Assembly (NCBI GenBank): GCA_965153455.1
Contig: OZ234496.1
Coordinates: forward strand, 11,865,863-11,929,862
DNA: 64,000 bases
Source: Sphagnum compactum
Lineage: Eukaryota; Bryophyta; Sphagnopsida; Sphagnales
Direction: 5' to 3'
Below are positions 11,632 to 22,980 of the stretch, piece after piece. Made by a program: the position numbers and the translations under genes. A model generated the notes under the pieces. That model was not told the DNA's origin, searched no databases, and saw only the letters and a list, made by a program, of their open reading frames with translations. Every line of letters starts with the position of its first letter. Within the stretch, counting starts at the first letter, position 1.

Positions 11632-12913
11632 TCATGGTCCCTTTGACATAATCACACATAAATACAAGAGACACCCTATCCACATCTTCAACTCAGACAT
11701 GCAAAAAGATTCTTTTGGGTGGTTTACATGAACTACAATATGTTGATTTAGGCCTAGTTGATAGTTGTTATTGCAAGAACATAACCACCTCCTAGCATTT
11801 TGCAACTTGGCACCACGAGCATTCAATTGCTTTCTACAAAGGAACCTTTTGATCACAACCCCTGCCCCATCATGGGGGCCTTTCCCATGGCCAATATTAA
11901 AAAAACTCCAACACATCTTGCAACCCCTAGTCATTTTGGATACCATGATACAAAGTACCATGGTTTACTATTCTTGAACTGGAATGCACAACCATCATTC
12001 CACACCCTTGATGCCATTGTGGGGCAATATGTCCATTGTCTACCATGTATTGCCAATGCAATTTAAAACAATGTTGAACAAATTTCAAATCGTGTTTTCT
12101 ATCATCAAAGCTGTAGAAATGATGTTCAATTAGAATTTGTGAATATTCATCATATAGATTTAGTGTGGGATTATGACAAAAAAAGATATGTACCACAATC
12201 GATATCTAATATGTATGCCAATGATACTCTACATCTCATTTTGCACTTCAAACCTATAGTTTTCAGCAAAATCGACAATGGACACCATTGTGTTGGTTGG
12301 AAAATATTTGATATAGTGGTTGAATTGTTTATCTCCCACCGCATGCTTCAAAATTGTGTTTCACAAAATGCTGTAATTTTGGTTTCAAGTAATCAATGAA
12401 TTCATCCGATATGTACATTTGTATACCAAGGTCAAATTCTTCAATGCCCTGCCAAACCTTGCCATTGTGGTCTCATGAGCAAAGCGCCTCCATGGTATCA
12501 ACATCACATCTGAACCAATAACTTCTTTTGGACATAATGGTAATGTATTTGTATCCCACACCTTGAACATTCCCCAAACAAACATTTTGTTTATGCCATT
12601 CATCAAACTCATTCTTTCAACACATTATAACCTCCCAGAGTTTAGTCAATCCCTTGTAAGTTGTACAAGAGGCTTGACATGGATGGCCCCCATGACTACA
12701 CACATCACAAATGTAGTCACACAATTGGTTTTCATGGACAATGTTGCTTGTCCTCATCAAATTGAATGCAAGCCTCAACTTGTATAGCTCGACATGGTAT
12801 ATACAACAAATGTTCCTATCCTTCATTGGTTTGACAAAAAGTAGTTTGAGTGATTTAAATAACCTTTGCCCAATACTTGCCTCATGGTGTGCAACTTGGA
12901 ATCTTAAAAACAT
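11632..12913 (-). pseudogene. Broken gene of an uncharacterised plant repeat-encoded protein
   Basis: Coding-like pieces run on the minus strand in at least four frames. At 12913-12617 there is a segment with KPMKDRNICCIYHVEL and CDYICDVC Cys motifs. At 12612-12385 there is DVMLIPWRRFAHETTMAR. At 12196-11927 there is FVQHCFKLHWQYM, and at 11961-11632 CWSFFNIGHGKGPHDGAG followed by a Lys/Arg-rich stretch. From memory of plant genomes, the last motif (SFFxxGHGKGxxDGAG) belongs to a conserved family of unknown function that is multi-copy and probably carried by a mobile element. Frame changes and stops between the pieces mark it as dead. A chromovirus sits 138 bp upstream, and a matching upstream piece lies on its far side at 20682-20830. 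Confidence 0.5.
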
Positions 12914-13045
12914 TTAGTTTACATACATGAATATACACACATTAACTTGGTGGTTGGTATGGCATAATAATTTAGGCACATATAGTGACATGGTATGAAC
13001 AATCCTTACACAAGACTAAATAAAAATCTCCTATATGATACATTC

Positions 13046-13050
13046 ACACA
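13046..13050. other. Left target-site duplication ACACA of the chromovirus
   Basis: Five bases ACACA directly before the left LTR match the five bases directly after the right LTR (19975-19979). This is the signature of integrase-mediated insertion. Confidence 0.9.
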
Positions 13051-13871
13051 TGACGCGCTCCTAAGTCACGGGGTGAAACCCACTTGAGGGTTTCACAAGG
13101 TCAAGTTGCGGAAAGTTGAGACTTAGAGGCACGTTCTCGACTTCCAACTTTAAAAAGGGGTAGAGGGTCGAGTTGGGAGCCCAGGGATTAGACTAGAAAG
13201 AGGGACTAGCTTAGCTTGTGTGAATCTGCATCCAAAAACCAACCACACGAGGTTAGTTTAGCATTCGGGACACCCTTTGGTGTTGGGACAAGCCACGGGC
13301 ACTTGGACACACAAGACTCACCACGGCCCGGACTCGGGGGAAGCCACCACCTTCCCCCATATAGTATTCTTTGCAGCTCGCCGTGGAGGCTACATCCAAA
13401 TGGCACATTTTGTTGGGACTCCCGAAATGGAGTCCCGAAATTGTCTCAGCTGGACTCCTGGAACTTTGAACGACCATAACTCCCGACTATAGAGTCCGAT
13501 CGCGGCAAGGTCTGAACCAAAGTTGTAGCCCTCGTCAAGATCTTTCCAACTCCATGTCGCACACCCGAATCGCATGTCGGGAAGAGGTCGATTCCCGACT
13601 TTTAGTGGTCGGGAGTCAAACTGCTAGTTTGACTCCCGGCCCTTCTTTTGCCCATAACTTGGGCTGCAGAAGTCCAAATGGCCAATACGAGGCCATTTTC
13701 GATATCTACGTTGCAAGACCTTTCCAATGACACCAAGAACACCTCAATGCGAGGTGTTTTGGGCCTTGCTGTCGAGCTCTGAACATTCGGGAGTCCCGGA
13801 GGACTCCAAATCTCCAACTTTTCCAAGTGTTGGGCTTCACCCCCACACTTGGCCAAAGTGGGGTTGCGACA
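13051..13871 (-). repeat. 3' LTR of the chromovirus
   Basis: The LTR is bounded by TG...CA (TGACGCG to GCGACA on the plus strand) and is the same length as its partner at 19154-19974. Differences between the two are mainly transitions, clustered around offsets 440-530. The element reads on the minus strand, so this left copy is the downstream LTR. Confidence 0.95.
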
Positions 13872-13881
13872 CTCTCCCCCA
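13872..13881 (-). promoter_or_regulatory. Polypurine tract for plus-strand DNA synthesis
   Basis: On the minus strand TGGGGGAGAG lies immediately before the 3' LTR, where the plus-strand primer of LTR elements is generated. A very similar block recurs inside the element at 14601-14640. Confidence 0.8.
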
Positions 13882-14675
13882 CTAGAAGAAAGAGGTCAAT
13901 GTCCTCATTGACACTTAGAATTTTCCTACATATAATTGCAATTGCTTTCTTTTGGATCCTTGGCCAATTGCCGACTTTTGCGGCTTGGACCTTGTCTCGA
14001 GCTAACTTAGGCGTCCCCAAGTTTCCAACACTTTCTTGACAAGTCCAAGAGGGTCCTATGGAAAACCCTCTTCCCATGCTTCGTCAAAAGAGGACTAAAC
14101 TATCATAGTTTGACGAAGCTCCTCATTTGGGAGGAACTTTTTCCATTCTTCCTCTCATGAGGAACTTAAGTCAAGTCTACTCTTGACCTAAGCTAACTTG
14201 ACATGACTCCTTTTCCTATCTCGCGCCTTGGTCACAACAACCAAGCCTTAACTAAAAGGTTTGCTTATCAAGGTACGAGAAGCAACACTTGGGTTTGCCA
14301 AACCCAAGTCCCAAACTACACTTAAAGTATGTGAACGGGGTCATGACTTCCCGCATTGGCCACACTACCAACCAACCCTTCGGGATGCACTTAAGGCCTC
14401 CTCTTTTGGGGCCAAGTTTCCTCGACCCCAAAGTAGGAGTCCGATTTTGATTTGAGCCTACGCAAGAAAGTTCCATTTATCCAATGCCATTTGACAACCC
14501 TATTTGCCTTATACAAATTTCTCGTGATGCAATCTCTTGGAAGTTTATATTTTTGCCTTTATTTCCTTTGCAACTTGATGTGGTACATTTTTATGTGGCA
14601 CTCCGCCCCACTAAAAGAAAGGTGATGTCCTCATCACGTCCTACGTATTTTCTTCTTTGCCGGTCTAGTGTGGAA
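13882..14675 (-). other. Noncoding 3' region of the chromovirus
   Basis: About 790 bp separate the end of pol from the polypurine tract, with no domain-bearing frame. Near 14601-14640 the words ctccgcccca ctaaaagaaa and gatgtcctcatcac repeat the sequence next to the true polypurine tract (13872-13912). Confidence 0.7.
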
Positions 14676-15800
14676 TTATTCTATTGCTTCTTGGGCATGT
14701 TCCATATCGGATTCGGTCACCCAAGAAGCCTCTATTGCATGATATCCTTTCCACTTAACTAAGTATTCCCGCTCTCTTCCCCTAAGTTGCCTTGACTTGA
14801 GCACGGCCTCCACCTCAAACTCTGGTTCATTATGAACCAAGTCCGGTGGGGGCCTTGAATTTTGCTCTCGACTAGGCCTTGAGGCATCACGGGAGACCGG
14901 CTTCAAAAGAGAAACATGAAATGTGGGATGAACTCTAAAGTTTTTCGGTAGTTCTAACTTATAAGTGTCGGAAAGTTTCTTTTCCAACACTTTGAATGGG
15001 CCCGCATATGGGCCCAAGAACTTATGACTTAACCCTTCGGGCAACCGGAAGTTCTTGATGTTCAACCACACTTCATCCCCTTCTTGAAACTTCACCTCTC
15101 GTCGGGACTTGTCCGCAAAATCCTTGTACCTTTTGTGCGCCTTTTCCAAATTGGCCTTGGCCAACTCCCACAAGCGCCGCCTTTCTTCATCAAGTTGTTG
15201 GACCATCGACACTTCCTCATTTGCATCACTCGGGGTGTGTCCTTGTGCTGCCCAAGTCATGGGCACAATTGGTGACTTGCCCGTCACCATTTGGAATGGG
15301 GTGGACCCAGTTGCGGAATGTGCTGAGTTGTTGTAACAAAACTCGGCTAACTCCAAATGGTCCACCCAATCTTGTTGATCCGCTGCAACATAATTCCTTA
15401 GGAATTGTTGGATCACCAAGTTCACCCTTTCGGTTTGTCCATCGGTTTGGGGGCGGAATGCAGTGCTCATCTTGAGTTCCGACCCCATTCGCTTCCACAA
15501 GGCCCGCCAAAACTTACTTGTGAACTTCGGGTCTCGATCCGACACTATGTCTTTTGGAAGACCATGATGCTTGAAAATGTGGGAGAAGAACAACCTCCTC
15601 GTCTCTTGAGCCGTGGCTTCATCCTTTGTGGGAATGAAGTGTGCCATCTTGCTAAATCGATCCACCACAACCATGATGGCATCAAACCCTTTTGAAGGGG
15701 GCAAACTTACCATAAAATCCATTGACACACTTTCCCACGGCCCTTCGGGAATTGGCAAAGGTTGCAACAACCCCGCTTGCTTCTTGTTGAGGGTCCGGTT
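14676..15800 (-). pseudogene. Chromovirus pol: integrase core and chromodomain part
   Basis: The open part begins just after a nonsense codon at 15801-15803 and runs about 370 codons to a stop at 14676. The integrase core keeps its three acidic positions, in MDFMVSL, SDRDPKF and DGQTERVN. The C-terminal part has the GPF/Y-type GPYAGPFKVLEK segment and then a chromodomain of about 45 residues, including EYLVKWKGY. In chromoviruses the integrase inserts the cDNA and the chromodomain targets modified chromatin. With the break upstream, this segment can no longer be made as part of pol. Confidence 0.9.
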
Positions 15801-16235
15801 TTATTGATAAGTTAAACAAGTTTTCACATACTCCTCCGCATCATCCTTCAAATTGGGCCAATAGTAGGACTTCTTTAGGAATGTTGTGGTGCGCTTTGCA
15901 CCACCATGGCCCGCAAGTGGTCCATCATGACATTCCTTCAAAAGTGTGTCTCGCATCTTCCCTTCCGGCACATAGAGTCGATTTTGCTTGTACCACAATA
16001 ATCCATTTCGCAAATGGAAGTGGGACTTGGCTCCATTTTGGATGCTTTGCCTTACCTCCTTGGCAAAAGCATCCCGGTGGCTCGCTAGCCTAACTTCCTT
16101 TTGAAGTTCCGACTCTCCAACATACACCACTCTAAGTTGGTGTTTCCGGCTCAAGGCATCGGGGACTACGTTATCCTTTCCCGGCTTGTGCCGGATGTCC
16201 ACATTGAACAAGGCCAATGTGTCTTGCCACCTTTG
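15801..16235 (-). pseudogene. Chromovirus pol: RNase H end and integrase zinc-binding part
   Basis: This segment is in frame with the reverse-transcriptase segment but is separated from it by a TAA at 16236-16238. It is closed by a second TAA at 15801-15803. It holds the end of the RNase H/connection region (DIRHKPGKDN, then DALSR) and the HHCC zinc-binding region of integrase. That region reads CHDGPLAGHGG and ends CLTYQ. The second cysteine of the usual C-x2-C is replaced by tyrosine, so the zinc site is damaged as well. Confidence 0.9.
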
Positions 16236-17225
16236 TTATTTTGATGACAACTTGGGTTGAGTTGCGAAGTACTTCAAGGTCACATTGTTGGTCCACACCA
16301 CTACATCTTTGGAGCCTATGTAGTGGCCCCAAGTCTTGAGACAATGTATGACCGCCCACATTTCCTTCTCGTGTGTTGGCCACCTTCTCTCCGTTTCACT
16401 CAACTTCTTGCTTTCAAAGGCCACCGGTCTTCCATCTTGCACTATGACACCCCCAATTGCAAAGTCGGAGGCGTCGGAATGGATTTCAAAGTCTTTGTCA
16501 AAGTCGGGTAACTTCAACACCGGCGCCTTCACCAAAATGCCCTTCAATGTTTCAAAGGCTTTGTCGCATGCTTCATCCCAATCATAAGTGACGGCGGACT
16601 TCTTCAAGAGGTTTGTCAAAGGGGCCCCTACTTTCGCAAAATTCTTTATGAACTTGCGATAATAAGAGGCCAATCCCAAAAAGGATCTCAAGGCGGGAAC
16701 CGACTTAGGCGGCTCCCAATCCAAAATTGCCTTGACCTTGTGATCATCCATCACCAAACCATCTTGAGTTATCCTATGCCCCAGAAAGTCCACTTCCGTC
16801 ACCCCAAATTCGCACTTCTCGAGCTTCGCATACAACTTGTTTTCCCTTAACCTTTGGAACACCTTGCGAAGGTGCTCCGCATGCTCCTCCATGGAGCTAC
16901 TATAGATCAAAATGTCGTCTATGTAGACCACCACAAAATCATCAAGCCATTCGCGGAAAATGTCATTCATGAGAGTGCAAAATGTTGCGGGTGCATTGGT
17001 GAGCCCAAAGGGCATCACCAAGAATTCATATGAGCCATACCTTGTGCGACAAGCGGTCTTTTCTTCGTCCCCTTCTTTGATCCTTATTTGGTAATACCCC
17101 GAACGTAGATCAATTCTACTAAAAACTTTAGCTCCCGAGAGACGATCAAATAGATCATCGATGCGAGGTAAAGGATACCGATTTTTCACCGTTGCCTTGT
17201 TGAGTGCTCTATAATCAACACACAA
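16236..17225 (-). pseudogene. Chromovirus pol: reverse transcriptase and RNase H
   Basis: The 329-codon open part starts at the CVDYRALN block of reverse transcriptase. It keeps the fingers and palm motifs, including the catalytic YIDD in [11 protein letters not shown] and [12 protein letters not shown]. RNase H follows with [11 protein letters not shown] and THEKEMWAV. The late RNase H aspartate position, normally TD in this family, reads [10 protein letters not shown], so that acid is lost. A one-base frameshift separates this part from the gag-protease frame, and a TAA closes it. Confidence 0.95.
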
Positions 17226-19110
17226 TCCTCAAAGTCCCATCCTTCTTGTGACCAAAAAGGACGGGTGCCCCATATGGCGATTTACTTGGTTTGATATAAC
17301 CTTTGGTGAGGAGTTCTTCGAATTGAACCTTTAACTCTTTCAACTCTTCATGACTCATTCGGTATGGGGCCTTGGCGGGAGGTTCCACTCCCGGCATCAT
17401 TTCAATTGCATGATCAACAAATCTTCTCGGGGGCAAGTCTTCGGGCAACTCATTGGGCATCACATCTGGGAACTTTTCCAAAACTCGCCTTATGCACTTG
17501 GCGGAAGTCACCAACTTGGTGGCTTCCTTGGGCTCATATTCATCCAACGCCCGCATGACACACATCATGCCAAAACCTCCCACACATTCTCTTTCCCAAG
17601 CTTTTCCTGACATAAAGTGGATGGTTGGACCACCCACACAAGGCAACTCATGTGCCTTGACTCGCACAATCCCACTTTTAGATGGGATTCTAACTAACCT
17701 ATTGTGCCCTTCAATGAGCACATTGTTTTGGGTAATGAATTCCATTCCCAAAATGCAATCCATTCCACCCAAGGTGGAAACCAATAAGTCCACCTTTCCT
17801 CTCCAATTTCCCAATTGGAGAGGCACTCCCTTTGCTTGTAGTGTAGTTGGATGGGGAACCCCATCCGCGAAATGCACCTCAATGGGTGCCTTGAGCTCCT
17901 CCAAGTGGAGCTCCATCCTTTCGGCGCTCTCCCGAGTTATGAAATTGTGAGAAGCCCCTGTGTCCAAAAGACATAAGATTTCCCGCTTAGCAATCTTCCC
18001 TTTCAAGAATATAAGTCGATTGCATTCCGGTTGGGCTAAAGTGGCATTGAGAGCAAGTACCTTAGAGCTCCCAACCCCCGTCTTGGACTTGGGACAATCT
18101 TTGGAGTAATGCCCCACCTCGTTGCAATTGAAACATGCACCCTTGGGTTTGTCTCCAAAATTTCCCTTGTTTTGGCTCCCTTTGAAAGGAGCCCCCTTCT
18201 TCACAAAACTTCCTTTTGGTTTGGACCCCGAGCCTTGGAAATGTTTGGGTTTATCCTTGGTTGGGCTACCTTGCCCCCGGTTCCATTCCCCCTCATGCCT
18301 TGGCTTTTTGTGAAGGAACTTGTTGTCCTTCTTGAACCCGGATTTGTCACTCCGCCCCACATCCGAGAAATTCTCCACTTTCGTGATGGCCTCGGATAAT
18401 GAGGCGGGCCAACTCTCCTCAAGCTTTCGCTTGGCCCAAGTCGGAAGCCCCATCACAAATTGGCACACACGATCCAACTCGTGCATGTGCCGAATCTCAA
18501 GCATGAGTTCGGAATAAGCCCTAACATATTGCCTCAAATTTTCATTCGTGGCATTCACAAGGTCACGGAGCTTGCACCTTGAGATGTAGTCGAAATTTCT
18601 CGGAATGAACTTCGCCTCAATGCGATCCTTAAAAAACTCCCACGTATAGCCATGGTTCTTCCCCTCCTCTTGTCTCACCGTCCGCCACCATGTGGCGGCA
18701 TAGCCTTTCAAGTAGGATTGGGCAAGCTCCACGGCGGAATTCCGTCCAACCTTGGCGACATGAATATAATCGTCCATTTTCGTAAGCCAAGCATCCACAA
18801 CCTTACGGTCGCGGGCACCATCGAAGTTCCCGGGTTTTGCCCGTTGGAACCTTTCACCCTTGGCGGCTCCCGTTTTGAGGGCCGCCACCAACTCACCAAA
18901 GTCGGGCCTCCCCATCTTGAGAAGTACTTCAAGTTGCTCTTGGGTGAATAGGACCGAGCTCCTTTGTTCCTCCTCACTTTCGGGCTCATCTTGGTCCTCC
19001 CGAAGTCTTGGTTCCTCCTCACCAATGGATTCCGGCGGGGCTACTTGGTCCTCGGCGGGTTCCTCCAACATAGTGTCTTGCGGTTGCTTACGGTTCTTCT
19101 TAGGAGCCAT
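17215..19110 (-). CDS. Chromovirus gag-protease (5' part of the polyprotein)
   Basis: I chose the ATG at 19110 (MAPKKNRKQ), 30 bp downstream of the primer site; the frame is open upstream but has no earlier ATG. The product starts with an acidic stretch. Next comes the retrotransposon gag domain around residues 80-220 ([20 protein letters not shown]), a Lys/Gly-rich region, and a CX2CX4HX4C zinc knuckle ([14 protein letters not shown]). The aspartic protease has its [10 protein letters not shown] active site. The frame ends just inside reverse transcriptase (KKDGTLRI), where a single extra base shifts it. Gag packages element RNA into particles and the protease cleaves the polyprotein. This segment alone is intact. 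Confidence 0.9.
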   Translation of the reverse strand: MAPKKNRKQPQDTMLEEPAEDQVAPPESIGEEEPRLREDQDEPESEEEQRSSVLFTQEQLEVLLKMGRPDFGELVAALKTGAAKGERFQRAKPGNFDGARDRKVVDAWLTKMDDYIHVAKVGRNSAVELAQSYLKGYAATWWRTVRQEEGKNHGYTWEFFKDRIEAKFIPRNFDYISRCKLRDLVNATNENLRQYVRAYSELMLEIRHMHELDRVCQFVMGLPTWAKRKLEESWPASLSEAITKVENFSDVGRSDKSGFKKDNKFLHKKPRHEGEWNRGQGSPTKDKPKHFQGSGSKPKGSFVKKGAPFKGSQNKGNFGDKPKGACFNCNEVGHYSKDCPKSKTGVGSSKVLALNATLAQPECNRLIFLKGKIAKREILCLLDTGASHNFITRESAERMELHLEELKAPIEVHFADGVPHPTTLQAKGVPLQLGNWRGKVDLLVSTLGGMDCILGMEFITQNNVLIEGHNRLVRIPSKSGIVRVKAHELPCVGGPTIHFMSGKAWERECVGGFGMMCVMRALDEYEPKEATKLVTSAKCIRRVLEKFPDVMPNELPEDLPPRRFVDHAIEMMPGVEPPAKAPYRMSHEELKELKVQFEELLTKGYIKPSKSPYGAPVLFGHKKDGTLRIVC

Positions 19111-19139
19111 CCCAACCCAAGAAGTGAGCTTCACCACTT

Positions 19140-19151
19140 GCTCTGATACCA
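19140..19151 (-). promoter_or_regulatory. Primer binding site for initiator-Met tRNA
   Basis: On the minus strand TGGTATCAGAGC lies 2 bp inside the 5' LTR. It is the standard complement of the 3' end of plant initiator methionine tRNA, which primes minus-strand DNA synthesis. It also fixes the orientation of the element. Confidence 0.9.
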
Positions 19152-19153
19152 CG

Positions 19154-19974
19154 TGACGCGCTCCTAAGTCACGGGGTGAAACCCACTTGAGGGTTTCACA
19201 AGGTCAAGTTGCGGAAAGTTGAGACTTAGAGGCACGTTCTCGACTTCCAACTTTAAAAAGGGGTAGAGGGTCGAGTTGGGAGCCCAGGGATTAGACTAGA
19301 AAGAGGGACTAGCTTAGCTTGTGTGAATCTGCATCCAAAAACCAACCACACGAGGTTAGTTTAGCATTCGGGACACCCTTTGGTGTTGGGACAAGCCACG
19401 GGCACTTGGACACACAAGACTCACCACGGCCCGGACTCGGGGGAAGCCACCACCTTCCCCCATATAGTATTCTTTGCAGCTCGCCGTGGAGGCTACATCC
19501 AAATGGCACATTTTGTTGGGACTCCCGAAATGGAGTCCCGAAATTGTCTCAGCTGGACTCCTGGAACTTTGAACGACCATAACTCCCGACTGCAGAGTCC
19601 GATCGCAACAAGGTCTAAACCAAAGTTATAGCCCTCGTCGAGATCTTTCCAACGCCATGTCGCACACCCGAATCGCATGTCGGGAAGAGGTCGATTCCCG
19701 ACTTTTAGTGATCGGGAGTCAAACTGCTAGTTTGACTCCCGGCCCTTCTTTTGCCCATAACTTGGGCTGCAAAAGTCCAAATGGCCAATGCGAGGCCATT
19801 TTCGATATCTACGTTGCAAGACCTTTCCAATGACACCAAGAACACCTCAATGCAAGGTGTTTTGGGCCTTGCTGTCAAGCTCTGAACATTCGGGAGTCCC
19901 GGAGGACTCCAAATCTCCAACTTTTCCAAGTGTTGGGCTTCACCCCCACACTTGGCCAAAGTGGGGTTGCGACA
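19154..19974 (-). repeat. 5' LTR of the chromovirus
   Basis: This is the upstream LTR of the minus-strand element, next to the primer site. It is 821 bp, bounded by the same TG...CA ends as the copy at 13051. Element transcription should start inside it; I cannot place a TATA box with confidence. Confidence 0.95.
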
Positions 19975-19979
19975 ACACA
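19975..19979. other. Right target-site duplication ACACA
   Basis: Five bases identical to 13046-13050 flank the element on this side and confirm both LTR boundaries. Confidence 0.9.
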
Positions 19980-20095
19980 CCTAATATAAGACTCCATGTA
20001 CAAACATAAACATACATCATATATAAGTTCAAAATACAAACTTTTACATTTAGTCCTTAACATTCATTTTAGTTAACATGGTTCATATGTTTGAT

Positions 20096-20620
20096 TGTAC
20101 ATAATACATGCAACAATCCATTGAGTTACATTTGCCATGGCAAAATAAGCCTCAAGAGTACATAAAACTCATAAAAATCACAAAATAAGCACTTCAAAGT
20201 CCTCAACAAACACATCTTTTCACAAGTGATGTCCAAAACAATGTACATAGTATGCAACAATCCATTGAGTTACATCCACCATGACAAGACAATCCCAAGA
20301 GTACATCAAACTCACAAAAATCACAAAATAATCAATTCAAAGTCCTCACAATCATACTTTTTCATAATTAATGTCCAAAATAACACATGACACAAAGTAC
20401 GCAAAAGTCCAATGAATTACATCCATTGTGGGAACAAGGCTTAAGAATACATTCAACTTACTTCCAAATCTATAATATTCCCTAGAAGTCTAATTAATGA
20501 TAAAGATTTTCAACTCATGTGTCCAAATTACATAATATTCTACAACAATCTCTTGACCTACATGAACAATAGTAAAATAAATACTAAGAAACATAAATTA
20601 TTTCCCTTAAAAGCTACTTT
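20096..20620. repeat. Tandem repeat, unit about 147 bp, 3-4 diverging copies
   Basis: Units begin with variants of atgcaacaatccattgagttac near 20107, 20255 and 20402. They continue with aagagtacat, aactcacaaaaatcacaaaata, tcaaagtcctca and gtgatgtccaaaac in the same order. The third copy is more diverged and a fourth trace appears near 20540. Confidence 0.65.
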
Positions 20621-20681
20621 GATCCTTGTAAGTCCAACCTTGACACTTCTTCTTAGAATAAACATAATGTAATGTGTAGAT

Positions 20682-20830
20682 TCATACTTGGGTTTCCATT
20701 AAGAAATGAATTGGCTTCTCTGTAAACACTCCAATCTCCAATCTTTTAATCCTAGTAACATTAGCCTTCTTGGGACTCACTCGAGTTTCTAATGCCCACC
20801 ATTTCAAAACAGCAACTTTAGTAGCACGCA
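20682..20830 (-). pseudogene. Probable upstream piece of the broken gene at 11632-12913
   Basis: About 48 codons are open on the minus strand and read WWALETRVSPKKANVTRI, then FTEKPIHFLMETQV, ending in TGA. I associate the TRVSP...HFLMETQ pattern with the same uncharacterised plant protein family as the GHGKGPHDGAG pseudogene, from memory only. If that is right, the chromovirus and the 147-bp array now separate two parts of one dead gene. The alternative is an independent relic. Confidence 0.35.
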
Positions 20831-20959
20831 AAATATAAATCAATTTTTTTGTTCCTCATAGCAAGTTTCCACAATGGTGCCCCAATGTCAGATATCAAAG
20901 ATTGACATTGTATTGTTATAGATACCAAGCACCTTTGCCATGGTCCTTGCAGATGAAGC

Positions 20960-22660
20960 CTTTGCACTAATTGTCGTTGTTATAATGTGATGTTTAACAA
21001 CGAGCTGTTTAACAGTAGAAATGGATCACTTGTCTCCATCAATGACATACGCATGCTAGCCACCAATTCTTTTATAGCCATGGCAACTTTTGAAAGTAAA
21101 AAACCATCAGGCATAATAGTCGTCGATGTACTATTTACAAGAATTTTTCCCTTTATTGCTTATTTGCTTTCTAGCCCAAGGCATGTCAAGAAAAACTTGT
21201 GGATAAACTCCACAATTATAGAAACAATGCTACATTGATTTCGATCTCCCATGATTATCTTTATATCTTCTAAAACATAATTGAATTTAGTTCAACACAT
21301 AATAATTTATTTCTAAGCATTGTGCCACTTTTGTTACCAAACATTTTGTTGGATTCTCTTCAATTTAGCTTGCCTAGCCTATGCCAAAATAATTGTATTA
21401 AGTTTTGTTTGAAACCCTAGCTTACTTACACCCTCCCTTGAGTTTTGTAGCTTCTAGTTACCCATTATGATTATGCACTTTTCAAACCCTTCAACAACAA
21501 TAAAAGCAAGTTGTAGCTATCCCACATACACCCTAGGCTTCAACTCAATGTTATGTTACATACAAAAATAGATCTTTTTAAAGAACAAACACATGCTCAA
21601 TTCCTTAAAATGTTACAAAGAATTCCATTCGCAATTCTACCACCAAGAAAGAAAATTGCTTTTGACATTAATGGCTTTTAAATGGTCCAAGACAAATACA
21701 ATGTTTTGAATGACTTAACAACAAACTTGATTAATTAGGAATGTGAACTCTTTGCAGATTTATTTACTTAACACTTTGCAATTGCGAATCAACAATAATC
21801 ACTAGGTGTTAAGTTTGTTAATTTTGCTAATGTTTTTTTCTTAGTTATACCCACACGATAAAATATAGAACCAATGCAATGTGGCAAGGAGGTAGGCATA
21901 CCAATTTATGCTTTGATGGTGTAGGTGACAATAAAGTAATTTGGCAATCGAATGCAATCCCACTTATGTAGTCGTGGTGTAGGTGACAATAATGTAACTT
22001 GGCAATGGAGTGCAATCCCACCTATGTAGCCAACCAAATCTAAAGCAATCACCACCTTAAGATTATTGTTAAGTCAGACAAATTATGAAGAAAATAAAGC
22101 TTCAAGTAGGATAATAATTACACAAAATTGCAATCAAAACTTTAAACCATGCAAAATTCAAGATGAATAGTTCAATTAATGAAAGTAGTGCGTAAACCTT
22201 GCCCACACAAAAAGGTGATCTTAGCGCAACAAGTAAACGTGAAGCTCCTTGAATTCATACTTGGCCTATAGGTTGCACACACACATTTTTTTCCTCTCCT
22301 TCCTTCCTTCCCTTGGGCATGTTTTGTTTAGTCTAGATGATTGTTTGATGAAATGAAAATAACTAGTTTTTTCTTTAAAATGTTGGTGGTTACATTTTGA
22401 TTCATAAAAGAATGGAAGATCTCACAGAAATAAAGAAACTAATTAAAATAAGAGCTGCATAAAAGAAAACTTGGAGACCTTTATAGTTGCTTCAAATGCA
22501 AAAATATGTTACAACAAATTGTAAATCTGAAAATGCATTTTCCATCACAATGTAGAAGCGCATAGTCTAACAAAAGGTTGAAAGATAGGTTAGTCACATG
22601 TATTGTTCACAAACTCCAAACCTTCCTTGTGAAATGCAAGATTTACCTCTACCTCAAAAT
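20960..22660. other. Gene-free spacer with a small 58-bp duplication
   Basis: I see no supported exon. A 58-bp unit starting gtgtaggtgacaat occurs twice in tandem at about 21919-22034, including the words ttggcaat and gcaatcccac. Other short open frames here (for example 20987-21238) have no recognisable motif. Confidence 0.5.
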
Positions 22661-22667
22661 TGTATCC

Positions 22668-22980
22668 CACTATGAGAAATCGTGTCCACAGAGACCACAC
22701 TACCTTGCAACTAGAGCTCAAAAACCATTCAAGTACAATTATGTTGCAACTACATCCTCCCAAGTCCAACTCTTATGCAACTACAATTTATAAATATGGT
22801 GATTTAATAAATGCATTTCCACGTTAGAAAATGAACTAGTTGTACGGTAGTTGCATCATAGTTTAAAATGTGTTTTGTATATGCACCGTATTTATGCATG
22901 TAGTCAACTATGTTTGATTTTGCATTGTATTTGTAACATGCAACTAAATTAGGATTGTTAAAAATGGGCTACACATTAAA
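22668..22980. repeat. Left terminal and subterminal repeats (atgcaacta motif)
   Basis: Copies of ttgcaacta, atgcaactaca, gtagttgcat and catgcaactaa occur in both orientations behind the CACTATGAGAAAT end. Such short repeats are binding sites for the element's own DNA-binding protein in the known En/Spm system. Confidence 0.45.

Larger units (their letters stand above)
13051..19974 (-). mobile_element. Complete Ty3/gypsy chromovirus LTR retrotransposon
   Basis: Two 821-bp direct repeats (13051-13871 and 19154-19974) bound a 5.3-kb interior and are flanked by the duplication ACACA. On the minus strand the order is LTR, tRNA primer site, gag with zinc knuckle, protease, reverse transcriptase, RNase H, integrase, chromodomain, polypurine tract, LTR. 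The chromodomain at the end of pol marks it as a chromovirus. By eye the LTRs differ at about 13 of 821 sites (near 1.6 percent), so insertion is fairly recent. Pol carries one frameshift, two nonsense codons and two lost metal- or catalysis-related residues, so this copy cannot make a complete polyprotein. Confidence 0.95.

Noticed and set aside
13216-19631. Many plus-strand frames of 60-165 codons across the chromovirus
   Set aside because: They are antisense shadows of gag-pol and of the LTRs; identical ones appear at matching positions in both LTRs.
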